Positions 7,853 through 17,896 of a stretch of DNA of 64,000 nt are shown here, one piece after another; positions within the stretch are counted from its first letter, which is position 1; the number at the start of each line of letters is the position of its first letter. The stretch spans positions 62,001-126,000 of the forward strand of contig CALUTP010000041.1 in assembly GCA_944323725.1 (NCBI GenBank). The letters are read 5' to 3'. The DNA comes from Candidatus Gastranaerophilales bacterium (GTDB taxonomy: Bacteria; Cyanobacteriota; Vampirovibrionia; Gastranaerophilales; Gastranaerophilaceae). The notes beneath the pieces were generated by a model that made no database searches, was not told the origin of the DNA, and worked only from the letters and a program-made list of their open reading frames with translations. The position numbers were made by a program, and so were the translations under genes.

Positions 7853-9094
7853 ATGAATTTGGAAAATATTAAAAGAACAGATCCACTTGTAGCACAGCAA
7901 ATTGAATTAGAATTAACAAGACAACAAGAAACTATAGAACTTATAGCAAGTGAAAATATAACTTCTAAGGCTGTAATGGAAGCAGCAGGAAGTGTTTTAA
8001 CTAATAAATACGCAGAAGGAAAGCCTCACAAAAGATTCTATAACGGATGTAACCATGTTGATGTAATAGAAGAAATGGCACAAAAACGAGCTTGTGAGCT
8101 TTTTGGCATGGATCATGCTAATGTTCAGCCTCACAGTGGAGCCCAAGCAAATATGGCAGTATTTATGTATTGCCTAAAACCTGGTGATAAAGTTCTTGGT
8201 ATGGATTTATCAAATGGCGGACATCTTTCTCATGGTTCTCCTGTTAACTTTTCAGGGTTATATTTTGACGTAAAAAGTTATGGTGTAGATGAAAATGGGA
8301 ATATTGATTATGATGATGTCAGAAAAATGGCTCATGAGCATAAACCAAAATTAATTATCTGCGGTGCAAGTAATTATTCTAAAATAATTGATTTTAAAAA
8401 ATTTAGAGAAATCGCAGATGAAGTCGGGGCTTATCTTTTAGCCGACATCGCCCATATTGCAGGATTAGTTGTCGCAGGACTACATCCATCACCTGCGCCT
8501 TATGCTGATTTTGTTACAACAACAACGCATAAATCATTAAGAGGCCCAAGAGGCGGAATTACAATGTGTAAGGAAGAACATGCTGCAGGAATTGATAAGG
8601 CAATATTTCCAGGAATTCAAGGAGGCCCTTTAGAGCATATCATTGCAGCAAAAGCAGTAGCACTACTTGAGGCATCTAAACCTGAATTTAAAGAATATGC
8701 AAAACAAATAATTAAAAATGCACAAGCCCTTGCTCAGGGACTAATGGATGAAGGTATGGATATAGTAGGCGGAATGACAGAAAATCATCTTATGACACTT
8801 GATTTAAGAAGAACAGGCAAAACCGGCAAGGATATGGCAAATGTTCTTGAAAAAGTCGGAATTACCGCAAATAAAAACACTGTACCAAATGATCCCCAAA
8901 GTCCTTTTGTAACTTCAGGTATAAGATTAGGTACACCAGCTGTAACAACTAGAGGTTTTAAAGAAGATGATATGACAGAAGTTGCTAAGATTATAGCTTC
9001 TGCTATATATGCATCTGACAATGAACAGGCTTTGCAAAATCTTAGAGAACGTTCTTTGAAACTTTGCAAAAAATATCCACTTTATCAAGATTAG
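7853..9094 (+). CDS. glyA: Serine hydroxymethyltransferase
   Basis: PLP enzyme that converts serine and tetrahydrofolate into glycine and methylene-tetrahydrofolate, the main entry of one-carbon units. The PLP lysine lies at about residue 227 in [21 protein letters not shown] near the N-terminus and the NTVPND segment are typical. ATG 7853 is chosen over the GTG two codons upstream because GAGG lies 5 nt before it. Full length at 413 residues. It can feed one-carbon units to the acsE/acsDC methyl-transfer set elsewhere in the window. The next gene begins 15 nt downstream. Confidence 0.97.
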   Translation: MNLENIKRTDPLVAQQIELELTRQQETIELIASENITSKAVMEAAGSVLTNKYAEGKPHKRFYNGCNHVDVIEEMAQKRACELFGMDHANVQPHSGAQANMAVFMYCLKPGDKVLGMDLSNGGHLSHGSPVNFSGLYFDVKSYGVDENGNIDYDDVRKMAHEHKPKLIICGASNYSKIIDFKKFREIADEVGAYLLADIAHIAGLVVAGLHPSPAPYADFVTTTTHKSLRGPRGGITMCKEEHAAGIDKAIFPGIQGGPLEHIIAAKAVALLEASKPEFKEYAKQIIKNAQALAQGLMDEGMDIVGGMTENHLMTLDLRRTGKTGKDMANVLEKVGITANKNTVPNDPQSPFVTSGIRLGTPAVTTRGFKEDDMTEVAKIIASAIYASDNEQALQNLRERSLKLCKKYPLYQD

Positions 9095-9109
9095 TAAAAG
9101 AGAAAAACA

Positions 9110-10141
9110 ATGATTATTAAATTAACACACGCTCATATTATAGGAACAATAATAGCATATATTTTTGGAGTATTTTTAGTACCTTTGGTAATTAACTTTT
9201 CCAAAAAAGAAGGACTAGTAGATGTGCCTAATGAAAGAAAAATTCATACAACCCCTATTTCAAGAATAGGCGGAGTGGCAATTTGGACTAGCACAATGTT
9301 GACATTTTTATGTCTTGTGTTTTTAAGCTATTATCCTTATGGAAGTTTATTATCAGGAATATTACTTGGAAGCTCCTTAATGTTTTTGTTAGGTTTAGTT
9401 GATGACATTTATAATCTTGATGCTAAATTTAAATTATTTATCCAAATTTCTATCGCTACATTAGTTTATTTATTAGGAGTAAGAATTGATTCTATTCCAT
9501 TTCTGGGGAATTTAGGACTATTGTCATACCCTATTACAATATTATGGATTGTCGGGATAAGCAATGCATTAAATTTTATAGATGGTGTAGATGGGCTTGC
9601 AGGTTCTGTAACCACAGTAAACGCAATCACACTTGCAATAATTGCAGTAGCAATGACACCACCAAATCCAATTATTGCATTAGTAGGATTTATCCTTGCA
9701 GGAGCCATGCTTGCTTTTTTAACATACAATTTTAACCCTGCAAAAATCTTTATGGGAGACAGCGGAGCTTTATTTTCAGGATTTTTACTTGCTACAATCT
9801 CTATAACCGGAATTATGAAAGCTGCAACATTTGCGATATTACTTCCATTTGTGGTATTAGCAGTACCAATTATTGATATTACATATTCTTTTCTAAGGAG
9901 AATTTCAAAGGGAAAATCTCCATTTGTTGCAGATGCAGAACATATTCACCATAAATTACTGCATGCCGGATTTTCACAGAAAAAAACTGTAGTTATTTTA
10001 ACCTCAGCAGCAATAATTGCAGGAGCACTAGCATCGCTTTTGATGGGTGAAAACACTATCTGGCACTATTTTACCTTTATTTTTGTTATTGTAATTATAA
10101 TGTTGTTACTAAACTTCATCAAGGTATTGACAAAAAAATAA
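9110..10141 (+). CDS. Polyprenyl-phosphate sugar-1-phosphate transferase (WecA/TagO type)
   Basis: Integral membrane enzyme of the MraY/WecA family, transferring a sugar-1-phosphate (usually GlcNAc-1-P) from a UDP-sugar to undecaprenyl phosphate to start envelope glycan synthesis. Visible motifs: PNERKIHTTPISRIGG at the first cytoplasmic loop, GLVDDIYNLD with the Asp pair that binds magnesium, NFIDGVDGLAGS, FMGDSGA, and the HIHHKLL loop typical of the WecA/TagO branch and absent from MraY. About ten hydrophobic segments. It follows glyA with 15 nt spacing, probably on the same transcript. The acceptor glycan cannot be told; rhamnose genes at 14-18 kb suggest an O-antigen-like polymer. Confidence 0.88.
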   Translation: MIIKLTHAHIIGTIIAYIFGVFLVPLVINFSKKEGLVDVPNERKIHTTPISRIGGVAIWTSTMLTFLCLVFLSYYPYGSLLSGILLGSSLMFLLGLVDDIYNLDAKFKLFIQISIATLVYLLGVRIDSIPFLGNLGLLSYPITILWIVGISNALNFIDGVDGLAGSVTTVNAITLAIIAVAMTPPNPIIALVGFILAGAMLAFLTYNFNPAKIFMGDSGALFSGFLLATISITGIMKAATFAILLPFVVLAVPIIDITYSFLRRISKGKSPFVADAEHIHHKLLHAGFSQKKTVVILTSAAIIAGALASLLMGENTIWHYFTFIFVIVIIMLLLNFIKVLTKK

Positions 10142-10369
10142 TATTGTGCTACCATACGATATGGATTTGATTACTCAGTTTTAAGTAATTGTGAACGGGG
10201 CATCAAACAAAATGGTCAGAGGGCAAAAACTTTATTGTGAGTTTATGTGCCTAATCCAGATGAATGAGAACTGAAATTATTTAAAATATTTAAGTGCAAA
10301 TCTACTCATACATACTTCGATTGAGATCGTTCACGTAAATCTCAATGAGCAGGTAGCGTATGGCAATAT
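10141..10369 (+). ncRNA. Structured RNA candidate or long 5' leader
   Basis: The longest gene-free stretch. Its ends pair: ATATTG (10141-10146) and CCATACG (10152-10158) with CGTATGG and CAATAT (10357-10369). Inside, GATTTG (10164) pairs with CAAATC (10297), TCAGTT (10175) with AACTGA (10269), and ATTGAGAT (10320) with ATCTCAAT (10339) in an 11-nt-loop hairpin. GCTACC (10148) can instead pair with GGTAGC (10352), which excludes the CCATACG pairing, so two end structures compete. I cannot match it to 6S, tmRNA, SRP, RNase P or a known riboswitch. It may be a free RNA of about 220 nt or the leader of the gene at 10405. Confidence 0.45.
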
Positions 10370-10404
10370 TATTGAGGTACTAGTTAAGTAAAGGTTTATT
10401 AACT

Positions 10405-10932
10405 ATGAAGACACATGCTATACATTCAAACGAGAACACATTTCCAACAATAGTAAAGGCATCAGCAGTGGGCGGAATTGCTGGATATGCTGCGAAATAC
10501 ATGTTGCCATTAACTTCAGATGAAATGGATGATGAATTTAAAGGTGCTATAAACATTATCAGAGAGCAATCAAAAAAAGCAAAAGCAAAATCAATAGAAG
10601 CTTTGAAAAAAATCCCTGATAAAACACCTGCACAAGATACTTTCGTAAAAATGGTTGCGGTTGAAAATGAAGCTGGAGTGTCAAAAATCGGCAGAGCATT
10701 AAAAATGAAAAAGGTATTTGAAAATGCGAAACTTACAGATGCCGATAAAATACAATTGAGAAGTATTATCTCAAATGTAAATGAGAAAGCTGTTGATATG
10801 TTTAAACGCTGCACTAGTGCATATGAAGGAGCAGTTAAAAAGACTCGCAGCACCGGAGCGTTTGTGGCAGCAGGTATAGCTGTAGGATTCCTTGCAGGTC
10901 TTGCTCATAACATATTAAAAACAGATGCATAA
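10405..10932 (+). CDS. Hypothetical membrane-associated protein
   Basis: 175 residues, ATG 10405 behind AAAGG (9 nt). An N-terminal Gly/Ala-rich segment (VKASAVGGIAGYAAKYMLP, about residues 13-31) and a C-terminal one (GAFVAAGIAVGFLAGLAH) flank a charged, helical middle rich in Lys and Ala. The two hydrophobic segments suggest a hairpin or two spans. No family recognised. It is the only gene between the structured RNA and a strong terminator, so it forms its own unit. Confidence 0.7.
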   Translation: MKTHAIHSNENTFPTIVKASAVGGIAGYAAKYMLPLTSDEMDDEFKGAINIIREQSKKAKAKSIEALKKIPDKTPAQDTFVKMVAVENEAGVSKIGRALKMKKVFENAKLTDADKIQLRSIISNVNEKAVDMFKRCTSAYEGAVKKTRSTGAFVAAGIAVGFLAGLAHNILKTDA

Positions 10933-10988
10933 AAAGTTTAAATTAATGTCTTAATGGAAATAAGCATCATATTATTTTCCATATTTAA

Positions 10989-11026
10989 GAGTATTCCACC
11001 CCCCACTAAGGAATGCTCTTTATTTT
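10989..11026 (+). terminator. Rho-independent terminator
   Basis: GAGTATTCC / GGAATGCTC stem (one G-U pair) with a 12-nt loop containing CCCCCC, followed by TTTATTTTT. Ends the gene at 10405. Confidence 0.8.
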
Positions 11027-11049
11027 TATATATTTAAGGAATAATTAAC

Positions 11050-11805
11050 TTATAAAAACATTTTTGAGCGCTCAGATTTAATTTGTGAAATAATTTCAGG
11101 ATAATTTCCAGATGTTAACTCTCCAATAGCTCTATACAGTTTCAAAATAGAATTTTCAATATTATGACTATTCATAGCCACCATATCGCAAGCCATTTCC
11201 TCATTTGATAATGCTAGACGCGTCATATCACGAAAACCGCTTGATGCGATTTGCAAAGCAAGAGGATTTTCCTTAGCAGCTAAAAATAATGCCTGTGCTA
11301 TTACCATAGGCATGTGAGAAATCATAGCAGCAGTCTCATCATGTTCTTGAGGTGTAGTAATAACAGGCTCCGCTCCAAGCTTTTTTATTACTTCAACTAG
11401 CTCTGAACTTTCACCAAAGCAAGGAGTAATAACCCACTTAGCACCCTTAAAAAGTCCTTCGAAAGAATTTTCATATCCTTTATTTTCTGTGCCGGCCATA
11501 GGATGAGACGGAATAAAACGATATGGACGTTTTTTTTGACATACAAAATTTTTCAAACTACATACATCCGTTACAATCGTATCAGGATTTAAAATTGATT
11601 CAAGTACATCTAGAATAGCAAGAGTTTTATTCATAGCTGAACATACAAAAACAATTCTACAATCCTTTAGTACATCATAACTTTTATATATATCCTCACC
11701 CTCTTGAGATTTTGAAACTGCAATCACATCATATCCAAGAGCCTTCAAATCCTTAAAAATAGAACCGCCAATCAAACCCAATCCAATGACACCAATTTTT
11801 ATCAT
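11050..11805 (-). CDS. tyrA: Prephenate (or arogenate) dehydrogenase
   Basis: NAD(P)-dependent dehydrogenase of tyrosine synthesis. The N-terminal Rossmann motif GVIGLGLIGGS and the signature SHPMAGTE (residues 100-107) are clear. At 251 residues it is the short, single-domain form without an ACT or chorismate mutase domain, the form common in cyanobacteria, where it is often arogenate-specific; substrate cannot be told here. AAGGAG lies before the ATG. Upstream of it on the same strand lies proA. Confidence 0.9.
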   Translation of the reverse strand: MIKIGVIGLGLIGGSIFKDLKALGYDVIAVSKSQEGEDIYKSYDVLKDCRIVFVCSAMNKTLAILDVLESILNPDTIVTDVCSLKNFVCQKKRPYRFIPSHPMAGTENKGYENSFEGLFKGAKWVITPCFGESSELVEVIKKLGAEPVITTPQEHDETAAMISHMPMVIAQALFLAAKENPLALQIASSGFRDMTRLALSNEEMACDMVAMNSHNIENSILKLYRAIGELTSGNYPEIISQIKSERSKMFL

Positions 11806-11960
11806 AAAAATTCTCCTTTATAAAATATACTAACAGAAAAAGTTAAATTTTTCCTGAAATTTATATTTATAAATTTATATAGATCTATTAACAAGTTATA
11901 TCTAGAAAATAATAAGAGTTATTACTTAAAATATCCACTAATAAGAATATATTAAAGACT

Positions 11961-13211
11961 TTAAATGACATCTTTATGATGGAACTGCTTTATCCCTTCA
12001 GCATAATCTCTTACAATCTGCCCTTTCCCTATTAATTTGTACTTGTAAATAGTAAGCCCCTCAAGCCCGACAGGACCCCTTGCGTGAGTTTTATTTGTAG
12101 AAATACCAACCTCAGCCCCAAATCCATATCTAAAGCCATCAGCAAAACGAGTAGATACATTCCAATATACACCAGCTGAATCTACTTTATTCATGAACTT
12201 TTCTGCATTTTCTTTATTACTTGTAATTATACAATCAGTATGCCCAGAACCAAATGTATTAATATGGTCAACAGCCTCATCTAAATTCTTTACAGTTTTG
12301 AAAGCCAAAATTTTATCACCATATTCAAAAGCCCAGCTATCAGGATTATCTATCAGCTTGATTTCTGATAACTGCAGCGAGGCAAGTAATTCCGCTTTAA
12401 ATTTAAATTTTTCATGGATTAATAATGTTTCTACAGCATTACAAGCACTAGGATATTGAGTTTTAGCATCAGTCACAATTTTTTCTGCCATACTTAAATC
12501 AGCACTTTCATCGACAAAAATATGACAAATTCCATCAGCATGACCTAGTACTGGAATTTTAGTATTTTCTTTTATAAATTTAACAAGCTTATTCCCGCCC
12601 CTAGGGATAATAAGATTTATATAATTGTCACATTTCAGCATTTCTCCGACATCATCCCGCGAAAAGACTTGTTGTATAACATTTTTTGGGAAATTATTAA
12701 TTTTATCAAGAGCTGAATTAATAATTTCAAGAATTTTTTTATTTGTATTAATTGATTCTTTTCCACCTTTAAGAATTACAGCATTTGAGGATTTGATTGC
12801 AAGAGCTGAAATTTGAGCAATAACATCCGGTCTTGCCTCAAAAATTATCCCAAGTACTCCAATAGGACAAGATACTTTATAAAGTGTAAGCTCCTCATCT
12901 AGTTCTCTTACCAAAAGTTTTTTATTGACTGGATCAGGTAAAGATGCAATATCTCTAATCCCCTTAATCATGTCACGCATTTTATTTTCATCAAGCTTAA
13001 GCCGATTAAATGTGGACTTTGTAATTTCTCCAGACTGAACTAGTTTTTCCGCATCCATTAAATCTTTTTTATTGGCATCAAAAATGGCATCCCTGTGAGC
13101 TTCAATTGCTTCAGCTATTTTTAGAAGAGCCTCATTTTTGATATCTTCAACTAAATCAGCAATCCCGAATGAAGCTTCTTTTGCCAATTTAGCAATATTC
13201 ACAAAGTCCAT
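11961..13211 (-). CDS. proA: Gamma-glutamyl phosphate reductase
   Basis: NADPH-dependent second step of proline synthesis, reducing glutamyl-5-phosphate to the semialdehyde. Aldehyde dehydrogenase-like fold; the active Cys lies in YPSACNAVET (about residue 256), with IFEARPD and VLGHADGICH also typical. 416 residues is full length. It follows proB by only 9 nt and has its own TAAGGAG ribosome site, so the two are an operon. Confidence 0.97.
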   Translation of the reverse strand: MDFVNIAKLAKEASFGIADLVEDIKNEALLKIAEAIEAHRDAIFDANKKDLMDAEKLVQSGEITKSTFNRLKLDENKMRDMIKGIRDIASLPDPVNKKLLVRELDEELTLYKVSCPIGVLGIIFEARPDVIAQISALAIKSSNAVILKGGKESINTNKKILEIINSALDKINNFPKNVIQQVFSRDDVGEMLKCDNYINLIIPRGGNKLVKFIKENTKIPVLGHADGICHIFVDESADLSMAEKIVTDAKTQYPSACNAVETLLIHEKFKFKAELLASLQLSEIKLIDNPDSWAFEYGDKILAFKTVKNLDEAVDHINTFGSGHTDCIITSNKENAEKFMNKVDSAGVYWNVSTRFADGFRYGFGAEVGISTNKTHARGPVGLEGLTIYKYKLIGKGQIVRDYAEGIKQFHHKDVI

Positions 13212-13220
13212 AAATTCTCC

Positions 13221-14363
13221 TTACAGAATAGTTATATTATCACGTGTCACAATAGCATCATAATTTTTAAAATTCAAAATTTTTATAATATCATCAGAAT
13301 GACATCCCATAACTTTTTTACACGATTCAGAATCATAATTAACAATTCCTCTAGCAAATTCATTGTCATTTTCATCAACAATAGATACAACATCACCCTT
13401 GCCAAAAGTATTAATTACATCTATAATCCCAATTGGTAAAAGACTTTTTTCCTTTTCAACAAGAGCTTTTTTTGCACCATGATTAACCACAATTTTTCCA
13501 ATAATATTAGTAGCGTAACCAATCCAGCGTTTTTTATCAGATAAACCTTCAGTCTGAGGAAGAAACATTGTACCTAAATCTTCACCTTCAAATATTTTTT
13601 TAATAACGTAAGGAATTTTTCCATTAGCAATAAGCACCTTACCACCAAATCTGGTAACAAGACGAGCAGCTTTGAGTTTTGTTCTCATCCCCCCTCTACC
13701 GCCATCTGAAGCATCAGAGCCTAAAGTACAAATTTCATCTGTAACCTCATCTACCTCTTTAATAATTTTTGCATCATGATTTTCTTTAGGATTTGAATCA
13801 TAAAGTCCATCCACATCAGAAAGAATAATTAACAAATCAGCATCTAATTCACTTGCAACAAGCGCAGATAATTTATCATTATCAGTAAAACAAACCTGCA
13901 TTTTTGCAGCAGAAGGTGAGACTTCAATAGTAGAGACGGTATCATTCTGGTTAATTATTGGAATAGCACCGAGTTCAAGTAATTTATTTAAAGTCGTTCT
14001 CAAGCTCAAATATCTAGTACGAATACCAAAATCATCTTCAGTCAAAAGTATTTGAGCCGCAATAAGATTATACGTATCAAAACCGCTTTCATATAATGAC
14101 ATTAATTTACCTTGTCCAATAGCGGCACAAGCCTGCTTAAGTGCAGTCCCCTCCGTACCTTCAAGTCTTAATCGTTTTCTACCCAGCCCCACAGCACCAG
14201 AAGTCACTACAATTACTTCCTTACCTGATTTTACTAAACGTGAAATATCTTCAATAAACGAAAAAATTCTCGGCAATGAAACAGTTCCATCATCACCTCT
14301 AAGAATATTCGTTCCAAATTTTATAACGATACGTTTTGCATTAATAAATTTTTCTCTATCCAT
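13221..14363 (-). CDS. proB: Glutamate 5-kinase with PUA domain
   Basis: First step of proline synthesis, ATP-dependent phosphorylation of glutamate. Amino acid kinase domain (KFGTNIL, VTSGAVGLGR, NQNDTVS, FTDNDKLSALVA, RGGMRTKLKAA) followed by a C-terminal PUA domain (from about residue 280). I place the start at ATG 14363 (MDREKF), not 6 codons upstream, because a TATAAT box lies exactly 6 nt before it, inside the longer frame, and neither start has a Shine-Dalgarno site. The product (380 residues) has the normal N-terminus. Forms an operon with proA. Confidence 0.95.
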   Translation of the reverse strand: MDREKFINAKRIVIKFGTNILRGDDGTVSLPRIFSFIEDISRLVKSGKEVIVVTSGAVGLGRKRLRLEGTEGTALKQACAAIGQGKLMSLYESGFDTYNLIAAQILLTEDDFGIRTRYLSLRTTLNKLLELGAIPIINQNDTVSTIEVSPSAAKMQVCFTDNDKLSALVASELDADLLIILSDVDGLYDSNPKENHDAKIIKEVDEVTDEICTLGSDASDGGRGGMRTKLKAARLVTRFGGKVLIANGKIPYVIKKIFEGEDLGTMFLPQTEGLSDKKRWIGYATNIIGKIVVNHGAKKALVEKEKSLLPIGIIDVINTFGKGDVVSIVDENDNEFARGIVNYDSESCKKVMGCHSDDIIKILNFKNYDAIVTRDNITIL

Positions 14364-14369
14364 AAAAAA

Positions 14370-14375
14370 ATTATA
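14370..14375 (-). promoter_or_regulatory. proB -10 box (leaderless type)
   Basis: TATAAT on the minus strand, 6 nt before the proB ATG at 14363. No clear -35 box. Confidence 0.4.
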
Positions 14376-14398
14376 ACCCAAAAACCAAAAACTAACTA

Positions 14399-15271
14399 CT
14401 AATTCAAAATTTTCAAAACATAATCATAATATTCATTATTTTTATATTCTGAAATATTATGGATCAATTCATTCTTGCTCACAAATCCCATTCTATAAGC
14501 AACTTCTTCAAGACACGCAATTTTAATCCCTTGATTTTCTTCAATGGTATGCACATATTGAGAAGCTTGAAGGAGTGATTTAGGCGTTCCAGTATCGAGC
14601 CAAGCAAAACCTCTCCCCAGCAATTCTGCATTCAAAAGTCCTTTGGATAAATATATATTATTCAAATCTGTAATTTCTAATTCTCCACGATTAGAAGGTT
14701 TAAGAGATTTAGCATAGTCTACGACATTCTTATCATAAAAATAAAGTCCGGTAACTGCAAAATTCGATTTTGGACTATTAGGCTTTTCTTCTATAGAAAT
14801 GACCTTTTTATTTTCATCAAATTCAACAACTCCAAACCTTTGAGGATCTTTGACTTGATAAGTAAAAATAGTTGCACCGCCATTTTCTGCGGTATGTTTC
14901 ATAACCTTTTTAAGACACCCAGAAAAACCAAAGCCATAAAAAATATTATCACCAAGTACAAGTGCAGTATCTTCTCCATCAATAAAATCTTCTCCGATAA
15001 TAAAAGCTTGAGCAAGCCCATCTGGCTTTTCCTGAATTTTATATACAAAATTTACACCGAACTGACTACCATCACCAAGCAGCCTTTTAAAATTAGGTAA
15101 ATCTACAGGAGTTGAAATAATAAGAATTTCTCTGATTCCTGCAAGCATTAAAACAGAAATCGGATAGTAAATCATAGGTTTATCATATACAGGCAAAAGT
15201 TGTTTTGATACTGCTATTGTCTCAGGATGAAGTCTAGAACCATTACCACCTGCTAATATTATACCTTTCAT
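14399..15271 (-). CDS. rfbA: Glucose-1-phosphate thymidylyltransferase
   Basis: Makes dTDP-glucose from dTTP and glucose-1-phosphate, first step of dTDP-L-rhamnose synthesis; cytoplasmic. The nucleotidyltransferase signature [20 protein letters not shown] and [11 protein letters not shown] are intact, as is the catalytic region LGDNIFYG. 290 residues, full length. It is the last gene of the rmlC-B-D-A set on the minus strand, separated from rfbD by 105 nt, so it may also have its own promoter. GAGGA lies before the ATG. Confidence 0.95.
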   Translation of the reverse strand: MKGIILAGGNGSRLHPETIAVSKQLLPVYDKPMIYYPISVLMLAGIREILIISTPVDLPNFKRLLGDGSQFGVNFVYKIQEKPDGLAQAFIIGEDFIDGEDTALVLGDNIFYGFGFSGCLKKVMKHTAENGGATIFTYQVKDPQRFGVVEFDENKKVISIEEKPNSPKSNFAVTGLYFYDKNVVDYAKSLKPSNRGELEITDLNNIYLSKGLLNAELLGRGFAWLDTGTPKSLLQASQYVHTIEENQGIKIACLEEVAYRMGFVSKNELIHNISEYKNNEYYDYVLKILN

Positions 15272-15376
15272 TTTACGAAGTCCTCATTAATCAAACATCA
15301 TTATATTTCAGATTATACCAATTTATTGAAATAATTTCAAATTAAGCTAAAACTTAAAATCATCATATTAATCAAT

Positions 15377-16198
15377 CTATATATTTCTCAATTCAAGATA
15401 ATCATGAAGAGCTGACTCCCAGTTTCTACACATTTTTTTATTATCCATAACGCTATTAAAAGGACGATTTGCAGGACGAGGAAAATCTTGAGTTTTACTA
15501 GGAGTTAATTTTGCCTGTATATGAGATTGCTTAAATATCTCCTGAGCAAACCCATACCAGCTGGTTCTGCCAGTTCCACATATATGATAAATTCCATATG
15601 GCATAGCAAGCAATTTTAAAATTCCATTTGCAAGCTCCACAGTCCAAGTAGGACAACCAAACTGATCATCTACGACTTTTAACTCCTCTTCCTTCCCTGC
15701 AAGCGTAAGCATTGTTTCTACGAAATTCTTACCATAATGTCCATATAACCAGCTTGTTCGAGCTATATAATATTTTTTACAATATTTTTTAACAACCTCT
15801 TCACCTACTAATTTAGTTTTTCCATAAATATTTATTGGATTTGGTGAATCTTCTGGAGTATAAGCACCTTCTTTAGATCCGTCAAAGACATAATCTGTGG
15901 AAATATATACAATTGGAATATCTAACTCCCCGCAAATTTTAGCTAAATTTTCTGTACCATTAACATTTATAAGTTTTGCCTTATCAGGTTCTTCTTCAGC
16001 TTTATCTACATTAGTATATGCAGCGCAGTGAATAACTAAATCAGGATGTACCTCATTTATAAATTTACTTACCAACTCAGAATTTGTAATATCAAGATTA
16101 TCTACATCAGTTTCAATAACAAAAGCTCCTACATCCTCTAGTATTGGACATAAATCCTGACCTAACATTCCATTCGCACCAGTTACAAGAATCTTCAT
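15377..16198 (-). CDS. rfbD: dTDP-4-dehydrorhamnose reductase
   Basis: Last step of dTDP-L-rhamnose synthesis. Extended short-chain dehydrogenase fold: GANGMLGQDL at the N-terminus, the YGKTK catalytic pair, STDYVFDG and RTSWLYG are characteristic. 273 residues. Its ATG overlaps the stop of rfbB by 4 bp, indicating translational coupling. Confidence 0.95.
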   Translation of the reverse strand: MKILVTGANGMLGQDLCPILEDVGAFVIETDVDNLDITNSELVSKFINEVHPDLVIHCAAYTNVDKAEEEPDKAKLINVNGTENLAKICGELDIPIVYISTDYVFDGSKEGAYTPEDSPNPINIYGKTKLVGEEVVKKYCKKYYIARTSWLYGHYGKNFVETMLTLAGKEEELKVVDDQFGCPTWTVELANGILKLLAMPYGIYHICGTGRTSWYGFAQEIFKQSHIQAKLTPSKTQDFPRPANRPFNSVMDNKKMCRNWESALHDYLELRNI

Positions 16199-17181
16199 TG
16201 AAATAACCCCGTATTTTTCTTATCTATAATTTTATTTAACCATCGTTCATTATTTAAGTACCAATCAATAGTTAGAAGAATTCCTTCTTCAAAACTTATT
16301 GAAGGTTCCCATCCAAGCTCATTTTTAATTTTATCATTACAAATTGCATAACGTCTGTCATGTCCCAATCTATCTTCTACATATTCAATAGCAGACTCAT
16401 CCTTGCCTAAAGTATCAATAATTAATCTTGTAATTTCAAGATTAGTTTTTTCATTATGCCCTCCAATATTATAAATTTCACCGACTTTACCTTTATGCAA
16501 TACAGCATCAATAGCAGAACAGTGATCATATACAAACAACCAATCCCGAACATTTAGACCGTCACCATATACAGGGACTTTCTCCCCCCTAAGTAATTTA
16601 GCAATAAAACAAGGTATTAATTTTTCAGGATATTGATATGGCCCGTAATTATTTGAACAACGAGTAATCATAGCAGGAACTCCAAAAGTCTCATGATAAG
16701 CTCTTACAAGCAAATCGGCACTAGCTTTTGAAGCTGAGTAAGGACTATTCGGTGCAAGAGGAGAACTTTCAGTAAAATACCCCTCCGCCCCTAAAGTTCC
16801 ATATACCTCATCAGTAGAAATCTGAATAAACCGTTCTATATTAAATGCCTTAGCAGCTTGTAATAAGGTAAGAGTACCCATAATATTAGTTTCAATAAAA
16901 ATTTCAGGTCCAGTAATTGAACGATCAACATGAGTTTCTGCTGCAAAATTAATAATTGCATCTACACCAGAAACGACCTCCAAAACAACTTGTTTATCAC
17001 ATATATCACCCTGAACAAATTCATAATTAGGATTATCTTTTACATCATACAAATTTTCGATATTGCCAGCATAAGTAAGAGCGTCATAGTTTACAATTTT
17101 ATAATCCGGATGATGCTCAAGCATATACCTTACAAAACAGCTTCCAATAAACCCTGCTCCACCGGTTACAAGTATTTTCAT
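16195..17181 (-). CDS. rfbB: dTDP-glucose 4,6-dehydratase
   Basis: NAD-dependent second step of dTDP-rhamnose synthesis. GGAGFIGS nucleotide motif, QISTDEVYGTLG with the catalytic Thr-Asp-Glu, and YSASKASAD with the Tyr-x3-Lys. 328 residues, normal length. Coupled by 4-bp overlaps to rfbC upstream and rfbD downstream. Confidence 0.96.
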   Translation of the reverse strand: MKILVTGGAGFIGSCFVRYMLEHHPDYKIVNYDALTYAGNIENLYDVKDNPNYEFVQGDICDKQVVLEVVSGVDAIINFAAETHVDRSITGPEIFIETNIMGTLTLLQAAKAFNIERFIQISTDEVYGTLGAEGYFTESSPLAPNSPYSASKASADLLVRAYHETFGVPAMITRCSNNYGPYQYPEKLIPCFIAKLLRGEKVPVYGDGLNVRDWLFVYDHCSAIDAVLHKGKVGEIYNIGGHNEKTNLEITRLIIDTLGKDESAIEYVEDRLGHDRRYAICNDKIKNELGWEPSISFEEGILLTIDWYLNNERWLNKIIDKKNTGLFQ

Positions 17182-17735
17182 ATTAACTCCTCTTTATTCA
17201 AATCTTTTAATTTTGGCTGAGATTTATCTTTTTTACTCAAAATGGGCTCAAAATTAATTCCCCAGTCAATATTAATCTCACAATCATTCCACAAAAGCCC
17301 TCTATCTGCATCAGGATTAAATTCTCCACTTGCCTTATAACATAATTCAGCCAAATCTGAAAGTACAACAAACCCATGTGCAAATCCTTTTGGAATATAT
17401 AACATATTTTTATTTTCTGCTGATAATTCAACTTTTACATACTTTCCATAAGTTTTTGAATTTAACCGGAGATCAACTGCAACATCATAAATTCTGCCCC
17501 TTACACATCTTACAAGTTTTGCCTGAGCATAAGGTTTAGCTTGATAATGCAACCCTCTCAAGACCTTAGCACTTGATTTTGAATGATTATCCTGATTAAA
17601 ATCAACATCTATACCATTATTTAAAAACTCTGACTTTTTATAAGTTTCCATAAAAAAGCCTCTATTATCTCCAAAAACCTTAGGCTTTACAAGAATTACC
17701 CCATCTATTCCAAGCTTTTCATATTCAAACGGCAT
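17178..17735 (-). CDS. rfbC: dTDP-4-dehydrorhamnose 3,5-epimerase
   Basis: Third step of dTDP-rhamnose synthesis, a cupin-fold epimerase. DNRGFFMETY, LRGLHYQ (catalytic His) and IPKGFAHGF are present. 185 residues. First gene of the rml operon, with AGGAGG 7 nt before ATG. The operon supplies rhamnose for surface polysaccharide. Confidence 0.96.
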   Translation of the reverse strand: MPFEYEKLGIDGVILVKPKVFGDNRGFFMETYKKSEFLNNGIDVDFNQDNHSKSSAKVLRGLHYQAKPYAQAKLVRCVRGRIYDVAVDLRLNSKTYGKYVKVELSAENKNMLYIPKGFAHGFVVLSDLAELCYKASGEFNPDADRGLLWNDCEINIDWGINFEPILSKKDKSQPKLKDLNKEELI

Positions 17736-17896
17736 AAAGCCTCCTTATTTAAGCATTATACATGAAAACTATATAAATTACTACAAGATAAACAAAAACA
17801 TACAAATCATTGTAAAGATTATTTTAAAAATACATTTTTAGGCTTTTTTGTGATATCATTTTATTATAGAAAGACTTGGATAATAAGGAGAAGATT

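Noticed and set aside
10141-10404. Naming the RNA as 6S, tmRNA, SRP, RNase P or a known riboswitch
   Set aside because: Long paired ends recall 6S RNA, but none of the conserved sequences of these families could be matched by eye.
17876-17896. gyrA start at TTG 17876
   Set aside because: The TAAGGAG ribosome site would lie inside the coding region; it is well placed for TTG 17897.
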